DNA of 47,948 nt from Fidelibacterota bacterium TCS52 (GTDB taxonomy: Bacteria; Fidelibacterota; Fidelibacteria; Fidelibacterales; Fidelibacteraceae), in the NCBI GenBank assembly GCA_001577215.1, contig LSCC01000025.1, forward strand, positions 1-47,948, given 5' to 3'. Below are positions 34,917 through 43,491 of this stretch, piece by piece. The position numbers and the translations under genes were made by a program. The stretch's first letter is position 1. Each line of letters begins with the position of its first letter. The notes under the pieces were generated by a model, which was not told the DNA's origin, did no database searches, and saw only the letters and a list, made by a program, of their open reading frames with translations.

Positions 34917-36347
34917 ATGAGAATGAATAAAAAATATCCACATTTAAAGAACAGTATATTTGATTTTGTCTTGATAGCATTTTCGATACTAATTCTATTT
35001 TTTATAGAGTATTTTTTACAATTAGTTGGATTTGGAGAATCTTACCCACTTACTATGACTGTTGAAAAAAATAATGTAAAATATTATATGGTCAATGAAA
35101 ATTTTCCTAAGAAGTATTTTTCAAATAATATTCAAAATTATCCCAAATTTAGAAAAAGCTTTTTCAAAGTAAAAAAGGATAGTAATGATTTTCGTGTATT
35201 TGTTGTTGGCGGTAATATTGCTAACGGTGTTCCTTATGATGAAAGTATTAATCTTTCAAGTATGTTACAATACTCATTAGAGCATTCAAGTCAAAATAAA
35301 AATATAGAAGTAATAGACCTTACAATAAATTCGTTGAATAGTTTCGCTGTTAATGATATAATTAAAAAGATACCAAAATACAAACCGGATTTGTTGATAA
35401 TAAGTACTGGTTATAATGAATTTTTGGGGATACCAAGTTCACATAAAATAAATAAAATTGGATTAAAATATTTTTATACGAAATCATTTATATTTTTTAG
35501 AAAATTTCGAATTTATCAACTGGCTGAAAAAATTGGCAATTTTTTTCTTGAAGAAAATATAGATGAAATCGATTATTTACAAGCTGATTATTATAATAAT
35601 AAAATTGATTATAAATCTGGTAAATATAATAATATAAGAAAATTTTTTTTACGAAATTTATATAGTATGGAAAATATTACAGATAGATACAACATTCCTG
35701 TTATCATCTCAAATTTAAGTGCAAATATTTCAAGTTTTCCACCTTTTCACTCTGAATTTAATGATGAAGAATTAAATGATATTGAATTGTATAGAAAATT
35801 TTCAAATTATTTAATTCAAGATGATAAAGCCCAAGTAAAAGATTGGTTGCAAGATTTAAAATCATGGGAACCACAAGCGGCAATTTATTATTATTGCAAG
35901 GCAATTTTAGATAAAAAAAATAATCAAATAGAATCAAGTTTAAGAAATTATACAATAGCAATTCAGATGGATAAATTTCATTTTAGACCATTACAAGATT
36001 GGAATTTTGCAATTAAGAATTTTGCCAATGAGAAAGATTGGGCTTTTGTTGATATTGATGCTGTATATGACAAATATACAGAAAATAAAATTAATTGTAA
36101 TAAAATTTTTGTTGATCATATTCATCCAAACATTTTTGGCTATTGGTTGTTTTCGAATGAATTTTTTAAAAAAATTCAGCAAGGTAAGCTATTAAAATAT
36201 AGTGATAACACAGAACAAACATTTCATCAATTTGAAATAAATTATCCAATAACGGATTTCACAAAATCGAATCAATTATTGTATGTAAATAAAATAAAAA
36301 ATTATATATCTAATAAAAAAATTCAGTTAAAATATGGAAGCGATTAA
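34917..36347 (+). CDS. SGNH-hydrolase-like membrane protein, nucleophile apparently missing
   Basis: A 476-residue protein with one N-terminal membrane helix (FVLIAFSILILFFIEYFLQLVGFG). The rest follows the pattern of large membrane-anchored SGNH/GDSL proteins: block I VFVVGGNIANGVPYDES, block III STGYNEFLG, and the C-terminal DHIHPNIFGYWLFS with Asp400 and His403. In homologues I know, block I reads GGS or GES with the catalytic Ser; here the residue is Asn100, so ordinary hydrolase chemistry is doubtful. The region between the blocks contains a TPR-like helical stretch. It directly follows the DUF5989-like gene. Members of this group are often found near surface-glycan genes and may act in acyl or glycan transfer. 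Confidence 0.75.
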   Translation: MRMNKKYPHLKNSIFDFVLIAFSILILFFIEYFLQLVGFGESYPLTMTVEKNNVKYYMVNENFPKKYFSNNIQNYPKFRKSFFKVKKDSNDFRVFVVGGNIANGVPYDESINLSSMLQYSLEHSSQNKNIEVIDLTINSLNSFAVNDIIKKIPKYKPDLLIISTGYNEFLGIPSSHKINKIGLKYFYTKSFIFFRKFRIYQLAEKIGNFFLEENIDEIDYLQADYYNNKIDYKSGKYNNIRKFFLRNLYSMENITDRYNIPVIISNLSANISSFPPFHSEFNDEELNDIELYRKFSNYLIQDDKAQVKDWLQDLKSWEPQAAIYYYCKAILDKKNNQIESSLRNYTIAIQMDKFHFRPLQDWNFAIKNFANEKDWAFVDIDAVYDKYTENKINCNKIFVDHIHPNIFGYWLFSNEFFKKIQQGKLLKYSDNTEQTFHQFEINYPITDFTKSNQLLYVNKIKNYISNKKIQLKYGSD

Positions 36348-36360
36348 TTTGTAGATATAG

Positions 36361-36402
36361 TTAATTTCTTTAAAAATATTTTGATTTTTAAAGAAAAATT
36401 AA
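36361..36402 (+). other. 17-bp AT-rich hairpin in the ctpA leader
   Basis: TTAATTTCTTTAAAAAT (36361-36377) pairs with ATTTTTAAAG plus AAATTAA (36384-36402) across a six-base loop, with a two-base AA bulge. No T-run follows, so it is not a standard terminator. It ends 15 bases before the ATG at 36418. Confidence 0.45.
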
Positions 36403-36417
36403 TAACTTTAAATATAA

Positions 36418-38052
36418 ATGGAAAAATTAAATATAACAAATAAAATAGGAAAATTCATGAAAAGAAATAAAATATTACTAATTGTTCTGTCTCTTGTAAT
36501 AATTGTTAGCATTTCACTAATTCAGTTAAGTAAAGTGTCTGGGAAAACTGATGATCTTTATCTGAAAATGAAAGTTTTTAGTGATATAATGGCGATTATA
36601 AACGAAAATTATGTTGAAAATGTTGAATGGGAAGACACAATGGAAGGAGCCTATAGAGGTCTTTTGGAGGAGTTGGATCCCCATTCTGTTTATATAGAGA
36701 AAAAAGACAGAGAAAAAATAGAGGAAGATTTTAAGGGTGAATTCCAAGGAATAGGAATCGAATTTGATATTATTGACGGATATATTACTGTAATTTCTCC
36801 CATAGTAGGAACTCCATCTGAAAAAGTAGGTTTGCAATCTGGTGATAAATTTATAGAAATAAATGGAGAATCAGCTTATAAAATTACAAAAAAAGAAACA
36901 TTTAATAAGTTACGTGGAAAAAAGGGAACTAAAGTAGAATTGAAAGTTAAGCGACCCAATGTAAAAGAGCCATTTGATGTTGAAATTATCAGAGATGATA
37001 TTCCAATTTATTCCGTAATAGCAAAATTTATTTATGAAAAAGATGTAGGTTATATTAAAGTAAACAGGTTTGCAGCAGAAACAAGTGATGAATTTCGTCA
37101 AGCATTAAAAGAATTAAAAGAAAAGGGAATGAAATCTTTGGTTTTGGATTTGCGTAACAATGGTGGTGGATATTTACATCAAGCTGTTGAAATGCTGGAT
37201 AATTTTTTCAATAAAGGAGTGAAGCTTGTTTATACAAAAGGAAGAATAAGTAATTCCAATGAAGAGTATTTTTCTAAAACCACAGGAAAATATACAGATA
37301 TTCCTTTAATTATATTAATAAATCGTGCATCTGCAAGTGCATCTGAAGTTGTATCTGGTGCAATTCAGGATTTGGATAGAGGTCTTGTAATTGGTAAAAC
37401 ATCTTTTGGTAAAGGATTAGTACAGCGACAATGGAAATTACGAGATGGCTCTGCATTGAGAATAACAATTGCAAAATATTATACTCCATCAGGGCGATTA
37501 ATACAACGTCCTTATGAAGAAGGTACATATAAATATTATGAAACAATCTATACTTCTCCAGATAGTGTATTTAGTGATTCGTTGGATAGTGAAGAACATG
37601 TGCGACCAAAATTTACAACAAAATCTGGCAGGGAAGTGTATGGCGGTGGAGGTATTACTCCCGATATTAAAGTAAAAAGTGATTATGATCCCAAGAAAAG
37701 TACAGCAAAAATAATCAGAAAATCATATAGAAGTTTTTTCAAATTTGCTCAAAAATATTTAGAAAAGAATCCAAAATATAATGAAATAAAAGTAGATGAT
37801 TATATATTTAATGTAGAATTTTCTGAAACATTTATTAGTGATTTTTATGAATATATTGATCAATCGGTTGAAGGAATAAATATAGATGATTTAAAAAAGG
37901 ACAGATCTTTGATTGAAATGCAAGTCAAATCTGAAATGGCAAAGATTATTTGGGGTAACAATGCTTTTTGGAAAACAAGATTAACTTATGATAAACAATT
38001 TGAAAAAGCGTTCATTTCAATAGAAAATGCAAAAAAAATAACAGAATTATAA
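36418..38052 (+). CDS. C-terminal processing protease, S41 family
   Basis: A 544-residue periplasmic protease with one N-terminal membrane anchor (ILLIVLSLVIIVSISLI). Residues ~95-180 form a PDZ domain (GIGIEFDIIDGYITVISPIVGTPSEKVG in part). The S41 core follows, with LVLDLRNNGGGYL, then NRASASASE with catalytic Ser307 and FGKG with Lys332; the 25-residue Ser-Lys spacing matches E. coli Prc. The C-terminal ~120 residues are helical. A second ATG at 36457, with AGGA upstream, is an alternative start that would leave the anchor intact. It cleaves proteins from their C-terminal tails. Confidence 0.93.
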   Translation: MEKLNITNKIGKFMKRNKILLIVLSLVIIVSISLIQLSKVSGKTDDLYLKMKVFSDIMAIINENYVENVEWEDTMEGAYRGLLEELDPHSVYIEKKDREKIEEDFKGEFQGIGIEFDIIDGYITVISPIVGTPSEKVGLQSGDKFIEINGESAYKITKKETFNKLRGKKGTKVELKVKRPNVKEPFDVEIIRDDIPIYSVIAKFIYEKDVGYIKVNRFAAETSDEFRQALKELKEKGMKSLVLDLRNNGGGYLHQAVEMLDNFFNKGVKLVYTKGRISNSNEEYFSKTTGKYTDIPLIILINRASASASEVVSGAIQDLDRGLVIGKTSFGKGLVQRQWKLRDGSALRITIAKYYTPSGRLIQRPYEEGTYKYYETIYTSPDSVFSDSLDSEEHVRPKFTTKSGREVYGGGGITPDIKVKSDYDPKKSTAKIIRKSYRSFFKFAQKYLEKNPKYNEIKVDDYIFNVEFSETFISDFYEYIDQSVEGINIDDLKKDRSLIEMQVKSEMAKIIWGNNAFWKTRLTYDKQFEKAFISIENAKKITEL

Positions 38053-38111
38053 CGTAATTATAATTTTATTTTGAAATTTTACAATATTTGTGAATAAATA
38101 TGTAATAATTG

Positions 38112-38140
38112 TTGACATTAATAAAATTATTAGTTAAAAT
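38112..38140 (+). promoter_or_regulatory. Sigma-70-type promoter of the exbB-tonB operon
   Basis: TTGACA (38112-38117) and TAAAAT (38135-38140) are separated by exactly 17 bases, 43 bases upstream of the exbB start. It is the best promoter match in the window. I see no Fur-box-like palindrome next to it. Confidence 0.65.
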
Positions 38141-38182
38141 ATAGGTTGAAAAGAGAAAGATAATATAAAATTGGAGGAAAAT

Positions 38183-38797
38183 ATGTTAGTTGATTATTTT
38201 GTACAAGGTGGCCCGTTTATGTGGCCTATTCTAGGAGTATTTGCTCTTGGGTTAATTATTAGTTTTGAAAGATTATATTCTTTAACGGTAGCCGGAGTGC
38301 AAACAAAGACTTTTTTAAAGGATGTAGAAAATACTTTAAAAGATGATGGCGTAGAAGCAGCAAAAGAATATTGTGCTAAATCAAGTAGTCCTGTCGCATC
38401 AATGTATCATGAAGCGTTAAGTAGAGTAGATCAAGGAATAGAAAAGGTAGAGAAAACAATTGCATCTGCTGGATCTTTGGAAATGGCATTTTTGGAGAAA
38501 AATCAAGTTTGGTTGTCAACTGTAATTACTATTGCACCTATGTTAGGATTTACAGGAACAGTTGCCGGAATGGTTAAAGCATTTCAGGATATTTCAAAAG
38601 CAAATGATATTTCACCTACTATTGTTGCTTCAGGTATTTCTCAGGCTTTGTTGACTACATTATTCGGATTGATAGTAGCTATGATTATACAAGTTTTTCA
38701 GAATTGGTTTTTAACAAGAATTGACAAATTGATAATTGATATGGAGAGCAGTTCTGTGACCTTATTGGATGCTCTGGTTGAAAAAAAGATTAAATAA
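38183..38797 (+). CDS. exbB: ExbB/TolQ/MotA-family proton channel
   Basis: The start is ATG 38183, set by GGAGG (38173-38177); the in-frame TTG at 38171 overlaps that site. The 204-residue protein has an N-terminal helix (PFMWPILGVFALGLIISFERLYS), a cytoplasmic loop, and two further helices with the family text TVITIAPMLGFTGTVAGMVKAF and ALLTTLFGLIVAMIIQVF. Together with the two ExbD proteins and TonB encoded next, it converts proton-motive force into work at the outer membrane. Confidence 0.92.
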   Translation: MLVDYFVQGGPFMWPILGVFALGLIISFERLYSLTVAGVQTKTFLKDVENTLKDDGVEAAKEYCAKSSSPVASMYHEALSRVDQGIEKVEKTIASAGSLEMAFLEKNQVWLSTVITIAPMLGFTGTVAGMVKAFQDISKANDISPTIVASGISQALLTTLFGLIVAMIIQVFQNWFLTRIDKLIIDMESSSVTLLDALVEKKIK

Positions 38798-38820
38798 TAT
38801 TAATAACAAAAGAGCAAATT

Positions 38821-39213
38821 ATGTTTACAGAAAAAAAGAAAAAACGAGATACGGAAATTCCTTCTTCTTCAATGTCTGATATTGCTTTTTTATTGTTGGT
38901 TTTTTTCCTTGTAGTTTCAACAATTGATCAAGATAAAGGAGTTCAAATGGTATTGCCTCCAACTGGGGGTGATTTGGAAATTAATAAGAAAAATATTACA
39001 ATTGTTCAAATCAACTCTGAGGGAAAAGTATTATTTGATGATGAGATTGTACCTTTAGAGCAAATTAATGTTCGTACAAAAAATATGATAACAAAGAATC
39101 CCAAGATGATATTTTCGGTACAAACAGATACAAAAACAAAATATCAAGATTATTTAAGTGTTATTGATCAATTAAAAATTGCAGATGCTAAGAAAATATC
39201 TATAGCAGGATAA
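38821..39213 (+). CDS. exbD: ExbD/TolR-family biopolymer transport protein 1
   Basis: A 130-residue protein with a basic N-terminus, a single membrane helix MSDIAFLLLVFFLVVSTI that contains the proton-carrying Asp20, and a small periplasmic domain (VQINSEGKVLFDDEIV and later). It lies 23 bases after exbB and 22 before the second exbD copy. The helix start PSSSMSDIAF is characteristic. It pairs with ExbB in the proton channel. Confidence 0.93.
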   Translation: MFTEKKKKRDTEIPSSSMSDIAFLLLVFFLVVSTIDQDKGVQMVLPPTGGDLEINKKNITIVQINSEGKVLFDDEIVPLEQINVRTKNMITKNPKMIFSVQTDTKTKYQDYLSVIDQLKIADAKKISIAG

Positions 39214-39235
39214 ATAAATCAAAGGGTAATTAAAG

Positions 39236-39655
39236 ATGAAATTAAAACGAAAAAACGATTCAAAAGCGGAAATTCCCACTTCTTCAATGCCGGATATTAT
39301 TTTTATGTTGCTAATATTTTTTATGATGTCAACGGTATTAAGAACATTTGAAGGATTGGATGTAATTCTTCCAAAAGCTAAAAAAATTGCGACATTAGAA
39401 GGAAGTAAAAGGCATGTAGCTTATGTCTTTGTTGGTCGTGATGGAGTTATTTCTATTGATGACAAAATGGTTAAGTCAAGCGATGTTAGTAAGGCAATTT
39501 ATCAGAAAAGGAAAGACGATAATCAGTTGACAGTTTCACTTAGGGCAGATCGGGAAGTGGTAATGAAAGCAATATCCAATATTCATTCTGAATTAAGAAA
39601 AGCCAATGCATTGAAACTAAATTATTCTGCTAAAACAAAAGCAGTACCTTATTAG
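39236..39655 (+). CDS. exbD: ExbD/TolR-family biopolymer transport protein 2
   Basis: The 139-residue paralogue has the same layout: basic start, SMPDIIFMLLIFFMMSTV with Asp20 conserved, then a periplasmic domain VAYVFVGRDGVISIDDKMV. Because the proton-binding Asp is kept, both ExbD copies could function, perhaps as a mixed dimer inside the ExbB pentamer. tonB starts 9 bases downstream, behind AGGAGG that overlaps the stop of this gene. Confidence 0.93.
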   Translation: MKLKRKNDSKAEIPTSSMPDIIFMLLIFFMMSTVLRTFEGLDVILPKAKKIATLEGSKRHVAYVFVGRDGVISIDDKMVKSSDVSKAIYQKRKDDNQLTVSLRADREVVMKAISNIHSELRKANALKLNYSAKTKAVPY

Positions 39656-39664
39656 GAGGTAATA

Positions 39665-40324
39665 ATGTCAATAGAAAAATTTAAAGAATTTAAAAAAAGA
39701 TCATCATTTCATTCGGAAGTGTCGGCGGTGTTTGTAATGTTCTTATTTTTACTTGGGTTTTATTTTGTTCCTAAAATTGAATATAAACCTAAAAAAATTA
39801 AAAAACATATTCAAATAATGGATGCGGTTGAGATACCTGAAACTGAGAAACTAGAGCAAGCAGCACCACCTGAAAAACCTACCGTTCCAGTGTTAAGTGA
39901 AGATGTTGATGTTTCTGAAGATGTAACGATAGAAGATTTTACTTTTGATGATTATGAGGCTATGGATGCTCCACCACCACCTCCAGAAGAAAATACAGAC
40001 GATGGTGGATCTAGAGTAAAATTTATTCCTTATGATGAAGCACCTATTCCTATAGGTGGGCAGGCAGCAATTCTAAACAATGTTATTTATCCAGAAATAG
40101 CTCGTGAAGCACAAATAGAAGGTAAGGTAGTAATTCAAGCATATATCAATGAACAAGGTGTTGTAACTGATTGTGTTGTATTTGATGGAATTCCCAATAC
40201 AGGTCTAAATGAAGCAGCAATTGACGCAATTAAAAAGACAAGATTTAAACCGGCAAAACAGAGAGATAGAAATGTTGGGGTTTGGATTGCAATTCCTATT
40301 AATTTTAAATTAAAAAATAATTGA
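39665..40324 (+). CDS. tonB: TonB-family energy transducer
   Basis: The 219-residue protein has one N-terminal membrane helix (VSAVFVMFLFLLGFYFV), a short acidic and proline-containing spacer (with APPPPPEE) and a TonB C-terminal domain of ~90 residues: VIYPEIAREAQIEGKVVIQAYINEQG, then AAIDAIKKTRFKPAKQ. The spacer is short and acidic rather than the long Pro-Lys/Pro-Glu repeat of E. coli TonB, as is frequent in the FCB group. It contacts TonB-dependent receptors, none of which is encoded in this window. A strong terminator follows. Confidence 0.92.
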   Translation: MSIEKFKEFKKRSSFHSEVSAVFVMFLFLLGFYFVPKIEYKPKKIKKHIQIMDAVEIPETEKLEQAAPPEKPTVPVLSEDVDVSEDVTIEDFTFDDYEAMDAPPPPPEENTDDGGSRVKFIPYDEAPIPIGGQAAILNNVIYPEIAREAQIEGKVVIQAYINEQGVVTDCVVFDGIPNTGLNEAAIDAIKKTRFKPAKQRDRNVGVWIAIPINFKLKNN

Positions 40325-40359
40325 TAATAAATTAAAAGTAATTTTGAAAATAAAACATA

Positions 40360-40391
40360 AAACAGTAGGGAAACCACCTACTGTTTTTTTT
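40360..40391. terminator. Bidirectional intrinsic terminator between tonB and nhaC
   Basis: AACAGTAGG (40361-40369) pairs perfectly with CCTACTGTT (40377-40385) across a seven-base loop, followed by T8 to 40391. On the other strand it is followed by TTTTATGTTTTA, so it can also serve the convergent antiporter gene, which ends 94 bases away. Confidence 0.9.
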
Positions 40392-40484
40392 ATTAATATT
40401 GTTTATATTGAATTTATGAAATTAAATATAAATTATTAGATAAAAACAAATATTAAAATAATAAAAATAATTATACTCAATTTA

Positions 40485-42194
40485 TTATCTATCCACTTTT
40501 TTACCAACAAAAAATATCATAAAGAAAAGAATTCCACTTCCTATTATTAATAAAATCCAAACAGGTACTCCTAATGATGCAGGGATGTATCCAATCAATA
40601 TTGCAATTATTGCTACGGGAATAGTATAAAATAATTGAGTGCGGACATGGTCAATATGATCACAAGAAGCCCCCATAGATGATAAAATTGTCGTATCTGA
40701 AATTGGTGAACAATGGTCTCCAAATATTGCGCCGGTTAGAACTGCACCAATATTAATACTTAAAAAGAGTGGATCTGGTGAGATTGCAAATGCTAATGGA
40801 ATCGTTAGTGGCATTAAAATTCCCATTGTTCCATAAGATGTTCCAGTCGCAAATGAAATTATTGCCCCAAGGATAAAAATTATTGATGAGAGTAAGAATG
40901 GAGGAATTCTTCCGGATAAAATACTTACTAAATATCTTGCAGTACCTAATTCCTTTACAACCCCACTTAATGTCCAAGCAAGTGCTAATATTAAAATAGT
41001 AATTACCAATGATTTTACTCCTTTTACCCAAATTTCAATTGCTTCTTTGATGGAAAATATTTTTTGAAAACGCCCCATTAAAGCTGCCAAGATACTTGAT
41101 AAAAAAGCTGCCTGAAAAAGAACAATAGCTGCATTAGAATTACTGAAACATTCTCTTAATGCGAATCCAGATATTGGATTGTTTTTTATCTGGTTTATCA
41201 ATTCATAATTGGTTCCAGCTAATATCGTTTGATATCCATTATAATATAATCCTAAAAAAGCTACAGTTATCAGAGTTGAAATTGGTAAAATTGCATTAAC
41301 CATTCTTAACTTAATATCTTTCTTTGGTTGAATACCTTGATTTTCTAGATCGCTTAATAATTCCGCTGTATCAGAATGAACCTTACCTGTTTTGCGAGCT
41401 CTTAATTCTGCTTGTCTCATAGGTCCAAATTCTCTTAACAAAATTGCTGAAAAGAAAATAAATATCAGGATAAAAATATTGTAAAATCTAAATGGAATAG
41501 TAGAAACAAAAACACCATAAGCACTTACATCTTGTCCTATTACATCAAATCCATCTTTAATTAATCCTAATTCATAACCTATCCAAGTAGAAATTAAAGC
41601 AATACCTGCTATGGGAGCTGCTGTAGCATCAATTACAAATGATAATTTCTCTCGTGAAACTCTCATTTTATCTGTTACAGGTCTCATTATCGGACCAACT
41701 GTTAGAGCATTGGCATAATCATCAAAAAACACTGTAATTCCTAATAACCAAGTATAAATTTGTGCAGAAGTTGGTGATTTAGCTTTTTTTGATAGTTTTT
41801 CGGCAATTGCCTTTGCACCACCCATTTTTGAAATTAATGCTATTAATCCACCAATTGTTAATGTTTGTAAAATAATTCCAGCATTCCAGGGTGAAGAGAT
41901 CGCCTCTAATATTTCTTGTGTTACTTTTAAAAAACTAAATACAAATGAGCTGATTATATTATGTTTTTCTATTAATAAAATATAAATACCAGAAAATACT
42001 CCTGTAAATAAAGATAAAAGCACATTTTTAGTAATAAAAGCCAATACAATTGCAACTAATGGAGGAATTAATGTCCAAATACCCCATTTATCAGCATTTG
42101 CTTGTGCCATAGAAGAATCAGCAGAAAAGCCAATAGAAACAAAAATAATTAATAATAATATTCCAACTATAAAAAATTTGAGAAATTTACTCAT
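40485..42194 (-). CDS. Na+/H+ antiporter, NhaC family
   Basis: I choose ATG 42194 with GAGGT at 42198-42203 just upstream; the in-frame TTG at 42209 overlaps that site. The 569-residue protein has about twelve hydrophobic segments. NhaC-family marks include TVFFDDYANALTVGPIMRP near residue 165 and AIFGDHCSPISDTTILSSMGA near the end. The family exchanges sodium (or, in some members, organic ions) for protons. The N-terminal ~30 residues look like a signal peptide ahead of the first true membrane segment. Confidence 0.9.
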   Translation of the reverse strand: MSKFLKFFIVGILLLIIFVSIGFSADSSMAQANADKWGIWTLIPPLVAIVLAFITKNVLLSLFTGVFSGIYILLIEKHNIISSFVFSFLKVTQEILEAISSPWNAGIILQTLTIGGLIALISKMGGAKAIAEKLSKKAKSPTSAQIYTWLLGITVFFDDYANALTVGPIMRPVTDKMRVSREKLSFVIDATAAPIAGIALISTWIGYELGLIKDGFDVIGQDVSAYGVFVSTIPFRFYNIFILIFIFFSAILLREFGPMRQAELRARKTGKVHSDTAELLSDLENQGIQPKKDIKLRMVNAILPISTLITVAFLGLYYNGYQTILAGTNYELINQIKNNPISGFALRECFSNSNAAIVLFQAAFLSSILAALMGRFQKIFSIKEAIEIWVKGVKSLVITILILALAWTLSGVVKELGTARYLVSILSGRIPPFLLSSIIFILGAIISFATGTSYGTMGILMPLTIPLAFAISPDPLFLSINIGAVLTGAIFGDHCSPISDTTILSSMGASCDHIDHVRTQLFYTIPVAIIAILIGYIPASLGVPVWILLIIGSGILFFMIFFVGKKVDR

Positions 42195-42287
42195 TGATAC
42201 CTCGTTCAATTATAAATATTTATTTGTACATTCATCACTCAAAATTTAAAAGATATATTTATAAATTACAAAGATAAATATGTAAAA

Positions 42288-42322
42288 ATAAAAAAAGACA
42301 GAATATAAATTCTGCCTTTTTA
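42288..42322 (-). terminator. Intrinsic terminator after the FadL-like barrel gene
   Basis: On the minus strand a 13-pair stem with one wobble (plus-strand AAAAAGACAGAAT 42292-42304 and ATTCTGCCTTTTT 42309-42321, four-base loop) is followed by a U-tract corresponding to the A-run at 42288-42296. It lies 21 bases beyond the stop of the barrel gene. Confidence 0.85.
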
Positions 42323-42342
42323 TTATAATAAGATATTTGTAT

Positions 42343-43491
42343 TTAAAAATGTACAGACATTCCTAAAACTATTTGATCCCAAGTTTCATTAATAATACTT
42401 CCATTATCGGTTTCATAATCCCAATAGTATCTCTGATAGGCTCCATGAATACTTATCTGTTGTTTTATTAAATATGAAAATCCACCACTTATTACATTTC
42501 TATTCTTATCAGAATGTGGTTCAGGTAAAATTTGATAACCGCCGTATAAATGTAATGGTAGAAAAGGCATATGAAGTGCACCACCAAAATGATGTGATAT
42601 TGTTTGTGAAAGATTATTTTCTATTTCTTCGTTAATGTCTGTAACATCAGATGAATATAGATCGTCTGACGAAAACTCCATATTTTTCCAATCAGTCCAC
42701 TCTGTTTCATAAAAAAGATTAAAATACTTGAATAATGCACTTGCCCCGACATGAATTGTCAATGGTTTTGTTGAAGAATATTCTAAATTACCTAATTCAT
42801 ATCCATCATTAAAAGTGAATTCATCATTGATGTTTATTTCTTTTGGAAGATCAACAGAAATACCCCAATTAAAATGTTTTGATATTATTTGAAACATTCC
42901 TATTGTAGCACTAACACCAATATAATCAACATTTTGAGTGAATCCTGAAGTGTCGGGAGATATATTTGGATATTCTTTTAAAATATCAATTTGACCATAT
43001 GGAATAATAATATCAGCTCCAATAAATAAATTCTCGGAAATTTCTGATGCCAATGCAAAATGCCAATTTTTAATTTTCCCTTCGTTTCGTTGTTTAAAAG
43101 TATATCCATTTTGATCAATATCTTGATAGGAGAGTGCGAATTCTTTTTCTTTTTCTAAACTTGTTGCAATAACTATACTACCACGATAGACCTTAAGTGG
43201 ATAAATAAAACTGAATGTCCCAAAACTACTTTGAGGTAAATTATTTGCGCTACTATTAAATTCACTAGAAGTATATGTGAGTTCAAACGTTCTAAATCGT
43301 TGTAATCCAAGGTTTGCTGGATTACTTGTAAATTCAGGAATAACTTGCCCACCTGCTACTGTTGCATTTCCAATTCCAATACTAATTGATTGCGAACCTT
43401 TAAATCCGTAAAATGGAGATAAAGCATCAATATAATTTTGAGAGAATAAAAAAGAAAATGAGAATAGTATTGTTAAAAGTATTTTTTTCAT
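42343..43491 (-). CDS. FadL/PorV-like outer-membrane barrel protein
   Basis: A 382-residue exported protein (signal peptide ILLTILFSFSFLFSQ). The first mature region, SIGIGNATVAGGQVIPEFTSNPANLGLQRF, is a diverged form of the FadL/OmpP1 opening in which a glycine-rich loop precedes NPAGLA. The rest is strand-rich (for example GTFSFIYPLKVYRGSIVIATSL) and ends HF, as barrels often do. FadL-type proteins move hydrophobic compounds inward, whereas PorV-type relatives serve type 9 secretion; neither role can be decided here. The ATG overlaps the TAA of the preceding lipoprotein gene by one base (TAATG), so the two are translationally coupled. Confidence 0.75.
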   Translation of the reverse strand: MKKILLTILFSFSFLFSQNYIDALSPFYGFKGSQSISIGIGNATVAGGQVIPEFTSNPANLGLQRFRTFELTYTSSEFNSSANNLPQSSFGTFSFIYPLKVYRGSIVIATSLEKEKEFALSYQDIDQNGYTFKQRNEGKIKNWHFALASEISENLFIGADIIIPYGQIDILKEYPNISPDTSGFTQNVDYIGVSATIGMFQIISKHFNWGISVDLPKEININDEFTFNDGYELGNLEYSSTKPLTIHVGASALFKYFNLFYETEWTDWKNMEFSSDDLYSSDVTDINEEIENNLSQTISHHFGGALHMPFLPLHLYGGYQILPEPHSDKNRNVISGGFSYLIKQQISIHGAYQRYYWDYETDNGSIINETWDQIVLGMSVHF

